DNA of 64,000 nt from Reticulitermes speratus (lineage: Eukaryota > Arthropoda > Insecta > Blattodea > Rhinotermitidae), in assembly GCA_021186555.1 (NCBI GenBank), contig JAJKFL010000004.1, forward strand, positions 22,658,406 to 22,722,405, written 5' to 3'. Below, piece by piece: positions 58,906-64,000 of the stretch. A model generated the notes under the pieces. That model saw only the letters and a list, made by a program, of their open reading frames with translations. It was not told the origin of the DNA and made no database searches. Made by a program: the position numbers and the translations under genes. How positions within the stretch are numbered: the first letter of the stretch is position 1; each line of letters starts with the position of its first letter.

Positions 58906-60540
58906 ATGCAACAACTTCATTGAGAGTCAAACACTAATTATAAACACACTGTAACCGCCCTTTTAAATTTGAATACACTACGATATGCTCTGAACAGGCG
59001 AATATGGCTGCAAGAATTGTGTGGAGAACATTTGGCTACATTCTGAAAGTTTCAGGACTCTAGAAACTGAGTGGACTTTAAAACCCACGTAAGAACAATG
59101 TTGACGTTAACCATACAGGGAACTTGCGTCTCTGAGACGAAATTGTTCAGTACTGAGTAGTCATTCTTATTAATACACACCGTCACATCGCTGTAAACAA
59201 GGATAAAATTTATAGAGCACCGAATTACAAATATTATTACAAATTACAATTCGTAACAGGAATAAGTAAATTCAATCAAGATTGAAGGAGTGAAAGTTCA
59301 AGTACCAAATTTCGTAAAAATGCCAACAATTAATTGTAATCCTTTTATAGGAAGTAAATATCATAATAAAAGTATAAGCATAATCGTGCATCGTTCAAAA
59401 CAGTTACAAGGTGACGAGGAAAGTATTTGGGAGCAACTGTAGAAAAACAAACAAAATCACATTTACGGGCGAATGAAAAGCACGTTAATCTCTGGAAGTG
59501 CGTCAAACCGTACAATTTAGAATATGTTCTGTCTTCAAGTTCCCGCCTAAAAACCGTAAACATTACAAGAACTGAAGGTCGAAGAACTTGTAAAAATGAT
59601 GTTCTGCAAAATTTGTCTTCTTCGGCAGATATTATTAGGGTGGTTGTAGCATGCACGGGCATAATAAAGGCATACTAAATTTTGGTCGGTAAATCTGAAG
59701 AGAGCACTAGAAGGCCTATAGTTGAAAGAGGGATAGAATTAAAACGCAAGTTAAAGGGAGAGACAGCTAAGTTGTGAATTGAATTTATTTGAATGAGGAT
59801 CAGGAGCAGGGGCGGGTTTTGTAGTCATGGTAATGAACATCTGGTTTCCGTGAAAGGTGGGAATGTTCTGTCGACTGGAGCACCTATTAGCCTCTGAAAG
59901 AATGTTCCAGCAAGTGTGTTTTATAAAAGTATAAAACCAGCATTTATTTCTGTCTCAGAGCAACATGTGTGTAATGAGTTTACACAATTAAATAAATCCA
60001 ATTTCTGTTTAATTTAAACTTGCTGAAATATGTTTCGTAATTAAAAGTGAGACTGACAAGCGTTATGAAGTGACTTGACGTCTATAGACAAGATTTCACT
60101 TCTTTCGAGACAGTTGGAGTTATTTGTCTTGTCACAGATTTAATTACTGCAGATAACGGAATGAAATTTCCTTGAATTTTTAAGAAAAAGAGCATGATGG
60201 CGTTAAGGGGACTAATTAGTTGTTACAGAATTTGTAATTATGAAGAGACTTCCAAGTGCCTAATTAAAAAGTGCTGCCTTCTTAAGGACAGAACGTATGT
60301 TGTAAACAGGCAGAAGAAACCTGTCTCATTCTCTAGCAGCTTCCCTCAGTTTTGATTCCTTGTGTGCTTCTTCTTGTTCAATAATTTGATATCGTGCCTA
60401 TGTAAACTTTTTGATGACTGACGTTGATTCAAACTACATACAAAAATTCAGTTTCTACTTCGGAGATAATACAGTTGTTCCCCATTGCAATCACACATCT
60501 GATAAAGCCGTAGAAAAAAATAATCGCTGCTAATTGCGCG
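58906..60540. other. Anonymous sequence
   Basis: No gene recognised. A 105-codon minus frame (59345-59662) is overlapped by an 83-codon plus frame and has no known motif. Confidence 0.5.
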
Positions 60541-60545
60541 CTCAA

Positions 60546-60831
60546 GCCGATCCCAGTGGCCGTGCGGTCTAAGGCGTGGGTCTTCGGTCGCTCGCTTACT
60601 AGGATCGTGGGTTCGAATCCCACCGGGGGCATGGATGTCTGTATCTTGTGAGTGTTGTGTGATGTCAGGTAGAGGTCTCTGCGACGAGCTGGTCCCTTGC
60701 CAGAGGAGTCCTACCGACTGTGGTGTGTCTGAGTGTGTGTGATCATGAAACCTCGACGAAACGAGGAGGCCCAGGTCCATATAGGGCTGTCGAGCCATAC
60801 CAAAAAAAAAAAAATAATAAAAAAAATAAAA
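60546..60831 (+). mobile_element. SINE-A copy, full length with A-rich tail
   Basis: The cleanest SINE-A here: gccgatcccagtggccgtgc, ggtctaaggcgtgggtct, B box gggttcgaatcccacc, body caggtagaggtctctgcgac and tcctaccgactgtggtgtgt, end gggctgtcgagccatac, then an A-rich tail with AAT interruptions to about 60831. A possible 7-bp target duplication ctcaagc (60541-60547 and 60832-60838) is too short to be sure. The 144-codon minus frame over it is chance. Confidence 0.93.
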
Positions 60832-61134
60832 CTCAAGCAAAACACATAAATAAGATACGTTTGCAAAAGTAAAGTATTTCATTTTCAGAGTAGGCGTTAA
60901 ATTTTTTACTGCTCTACTCTAAATGGTTAAATGACTTATGGCGATTAACACACAAAACAACCGCTATGAAACTGTAAGTAAGGTATTTCGGTACAGCTTT
61001 AACTTACGTTGTGAGTCTCGCTGCCTGTGACACGCAGATAAAACACACGATATGAAGTATAGCAAGTAAATGCCCCAGTAAAGGCATAACGTTGTCCCTG
61101 CACTTATATAAAGCAAACAGGCACAAACATGTAT
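60832..61134. other. Anonymous sequence
   Basis: Nothing recognised. Confidence 0.5.
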
Positions 61135-61255
61135 GGCTTGTAGCTGTAGCTCCATCTATTCTTATTCTCGATACTAGGTGGAGGCGAGTGGTCAGCTTCA
61201 CGTTACGGCCTCTGTACCACTGAGGACAGGATCCTCCTGTACCCAGTTTAAAGAA
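61135..61255 (-). mobile_element. SINE-D body fragment, diverged
   Basis: On the minus strand the order ctgggtacaggagg, gaggccgtaacgtgaagctg, accactcgcctccacctagt and gatggagctacagctac parallels the SINE-D body and tail (gggtaccgggtc, ggccggggcgtggagttgac, catctagtgcc, tacagctatacc). Head missing. Confidence 0.45.
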
Positions 61256-62585
61256 AGCCGGATAATCTCCACAGTCGGACTGTACTGTCTAAGCAGTTCC
61301 GGTTTCTTGATATAGTTGTATATATATTAAGTTTAATAACAGGTACGGGTTACAGAGCAGTGTCCACTTTATGAATATCAATGTTATGGACTGGAGCCCA
61401 CACCCTACATAGGCATACATAGTTACATATTCACTCCACTTGCGCACGTGGACCTTCCATTATCAAGTGCATGTCTCTCATGGCCGCCTTCCCTCTCCGC
61501 TGGCTGTGTCTGTGCAATTTTCTGACGTCACTTCCGTGAGTAATTAGTCCAAGTGACACGCCCCCCTTGGGGAGATCATTCTTTTATTATTAACTTCTTC
61601 CCCCGCCCCGTCCCTCATTGCTTCTCTTCTTCCCACCAGAAACTCCCTGTGGGCTAAAATTTATTAAGGTCTAAATTAAATTAGGCGTATTATTTCACTT
61701 TGCTCACGGAGAAAGCCTGCAGCTGAAGTCATAAACAATGCAGCATTCTTCCTACGCTCCGTCAAGAGCGAAATGTTGAGGATGGGTCAAAAACTTTTAT
61801 AATGGGGAGAAAGCTGGCTTTTTAATGCTATTATTGTAGCTATAAAAGTCATCATGGAAGCTTACTTCTACGTGTACAACAACCTTCACTGCTCATACGT
61901 TCAATTCGTTGCTCATCCTTCTTGTATTTAATAACTACTTCTTATGAACAAGGGTTATGGGAAGAAATAATTACAATGACATTGAGAACGCTAGCGTATT
62001 CCTCATTTCATTAAGGTGAATTAGTTCTGAAAGCAAAGTGAATGCAAAAGTGACCGTTATTCTTAAACGTGTTAGGTTTTCTATTATGTGAACAATGTTC
62101 ATTTCAGACGCTACTATATTTGGCAATATTTGTTGTTTCTTTGGGCTTATTTGAGGACACTTTTTAACTTTCTGGGGCATCTTTTCTAAGTAGCAGTACA
62201 TATTTGACTAATGAATTGGATAAACGTAGGAGAAAGTGGTAGTGACCAATTTTAAAATGTTATTTCAAAATTTGCCTTCAAGATTGCGGAAACGGGATAC
62301 ACATGTGACAGAACTAAGCATCACACGTCTCCGGGCTTAGTTTTGAATTACGGGTCTTCCCGAAAATAAAATAGATGTGCTGATTTCTCCAACGGGAGTT
62401 TCGTTTTCAGAGAACGGGTAGACGTACCTTTACACAGATAACAATGATGAACAATATCCCGGAATTAATCGATGTTTCCGTAACACATGAAATCAGCTTA
62501 AGTGTCGGGCCTGCGTTACGTTATTCAGAAATAAACTATCGTAATTGTTTTTTGTTATTTATATTCGACTTCTTAACCATTTACG
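61256..62585. other. Anonymous sequence
   Basis: No gene or repeat recognised. Confidence 0.55.
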
Positions 62586-62820
62586 GGCCCTGTAATGGTT
62601 CAGGCGGTTAGATGCGAACTTTACACCGCGGGCCTAGTTTCGATCTCAGGCTTGTCAATGCAAGACTTGCGGTAGGCAAAGAGGCCCTGGCAGGTTCTTT
62701 TAAGTACTTCGGTCTTCCCCTGCCAGTATAATTCCTCCAGTGCTGCATAATCATTCACTCATCTATCAAGTACGTTGTATAACCTTAAAAAATGACAGCG
62801 TCGTTAAATAAAACGCTTAA
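62586..62820 (+). mobile_element. SINE-C copy, tail type 2, diverged
   Basis: Head ggccctgtaatggttcaggc and ggttagatgcgaac, B box decayed (agtttcgatctcagg), body aggcaaagaggccctggcag and taagtacttcggtcttcccc, tail atgacagcgtcgttaaataa. The oldest-looking copy of its type in the window. Confidence 0.78.
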
Positions 62821-62822
62821 GA

Positions 62823-63296
62823 AACTTAAACGTTTACAGATTAACCCATCTGTTTTGATCTAAATCAGAATCAGCTTCTGAATTTATTAATCTTTCGTAG
62901 ATATTTTATAAGATTCCATAGACGAAGTACTGCATTGTCGCAAGGCTTGTCCCTGCAAAGGATAGTACAAACACAAAGGAAAAATACGGAAATACTTCTT
63001 CACCCGGCGCGAAGTTGTACTCCACAATACAATACTAGAGCCGTGAAGCCAGGAGCGCCAGTGACTGCGCAGCCACTGTCAACCGCCCGATAATTACTGA
63101 GTGGTCAGTGTTACTTCTCGTTATGTAATCCGCTGTCACAAACCCACAGTCATATGTAGGCCTAAAATTAAGCTACGTTTATATTGTGTATACATCTGTT
63201 ATGAAGGTTAACACACAATATATTCCGCGATATAGGGGCGAAACTCCAGGAGGGTGTTCTGTAGGTCATTTGGAGCGAACTGTATCTAACAAACTA
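62823..63296. other. Anonymous sequence
   Basis: Nothing recognised before the satellite array. Confidence 0.5.
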
Positions 63297-64000
63297 TAGG
63301 TTGCGTCAACACCTTTATCATGTTACCCGTTAGCTTAGCGTAGCACTCAGTGAAAATACCTAGTTAACCGTAGGTCGCGTCAACACCTTTATCGCGTTAC
63401 CCGCTAGCTTAGCGTAGCACTCAGTGAAAATACCTAGTCAACCGTAGGTCGCGTCAACACCTTTATCGAGTTACCCGCTATCTTAGCGTAGCACTCAGTG
63501 AAAATACCTAGTCAACCGTAGGTCGCGTCAACACCTTTATCGAGTTACCCGCTATCTTAGCGTAGCACTCAGTGAAAATACCTAGTCAACAGTAGGTCGC
63601 GTCAACACCTTTATCACGTTACCCACTAGCTTAGCGTAGCACTCAGTGAAATACCTAGTCAACCGTAGGTCGCGTCAACACCTTTATAGCCTTACCCGCT
63701 AGCTTAGCGTAGCACTCAGTGAAAATACCTAGTCAACCGTAGGTCGCGTCAACACCTTTATCGCGTTACACGCTAGCTTAGCGTAGCACTCAGTGAAAAT
63801 ACCTAGTCAATCGTAGGTCGCGCCAGCACCTTTATCGCGTTACTCGCTAGCTTAGCGTAGCACTCAGTGAAAATACCTAGTCAACCGTAGGTCGCGCCAG
63901 CACCTTTATCGTGTTACCCGCTAGCTTAGCGTAGCACTCAGTGAAAATACCTCGTCAACCGTAGGTCGCGTCAACACCTTTATCGCCTTACCCGCTAGCT
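63297..64000. repeat. 74-bp tandem array, at least 9.5 copies, continues off the right edge
   Basis: Units begin taggtcgcgtcaacaccttt, continue atcgcgttacccgctagctt, agcgtagcactcagtgaaaa and end tacctagtcaaccg. Starts are at 63297, 63371, 63445, 63519, 63593, 63666, 63740, 63814, 63888 and 63962. One unit (63593) is 73 bp. The first copy is the most diverged. Copies at 63445 and 63519 share two private variants (cgagtta and ctatctt), and those at 63814 and 63888 share cgccagc. The true length is unknown. Confidence 0.95.

Noticed and set aside
1..64000. CRISPR array, operon or bacterial defence system
   Set aside because: Sequence is eukaryotic, no spaced direct-repeat array of the right size, and no gene clusters.

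Overview
This is eukaryotic, AT-rich, repeat-dominated DNA with no recognisable complete protein-coding gene, rRNA or functional tRNA gene. The longest open frame is 166 codons and resembles nothing I know. Nearly everything identifiable is a transposable-element remnant or a tandem repeat. The mix (tRNA-headed SINEs, non-LTR retrotransposon tails encoding the '[12 protein letters not shown]' type C-terminus, mariner and hAT debris, many AGGCCTA palindromes) suggests a large insect genome. A cockroach or termite (Blattodea, possibly Periplaneta) is my best guess from remembered repeat families; no database was searched. The window is best read as intergenic or deep intronic DNA.

Layout. 1-6.9 kb: an inverted-repeat (foldback) element cut by the window start, a 30-bp minisatellite with a 120-bp higher-order unit (2.6-3.15 kb), a SINE-D copy (4.5 kb), a retrotransposon tail (6.0 kb) and a second foldback element (6.55-6.84 kb). 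7-13 kb: a minus-strand SINE-A, a retrotransposon fragment of a different family (11 kb), and a SINE-D inserted inside another SINE-D (12.3-12.9 kb). 14-18.3 kb: three plus-strand fragments of the same retrotransposon 3' end. 19-34.7 kb: several SINE-C copies, a dimeric and interrupted SINE-A (22.9 kb), a mariner transposase remnant (22.5 kb), a 54-bp minisatellite (25.7 kb), and a 511-bp hAT-type non-autonomous element with perfect 8-bp target duplications (34.16-34.67 kb). 37-42 kb: SINE-B copies and retrotransposon fragments, ending in a 148-bp-armed foldback element split by a SINE-B (41.4-42.1 kb). 43-56 kb: a dense field of SINEs A, B, C and D, a mariner-like 394-bp foldback element with TA ends (45.0-45.4 kb), a second mariner transposase remnant, and a 62-bp retrotransposon tail inserted in a hairpin loop (50.35 kb). 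56-64 kb: retrotransposon 3' fragments, SINE-A and SINE-C copies, and a 74-bp satellite-like array that runs off the right edge.

No genes work together here. The biological content is the record of insertions: several elements have target-site duplications readable at base resolution, nested events give an order of insertion, and a shared two-part motif (GTTTCG ... CATCTTCAG) recurs in otherwise different repeats. Family labels A-D are my own.
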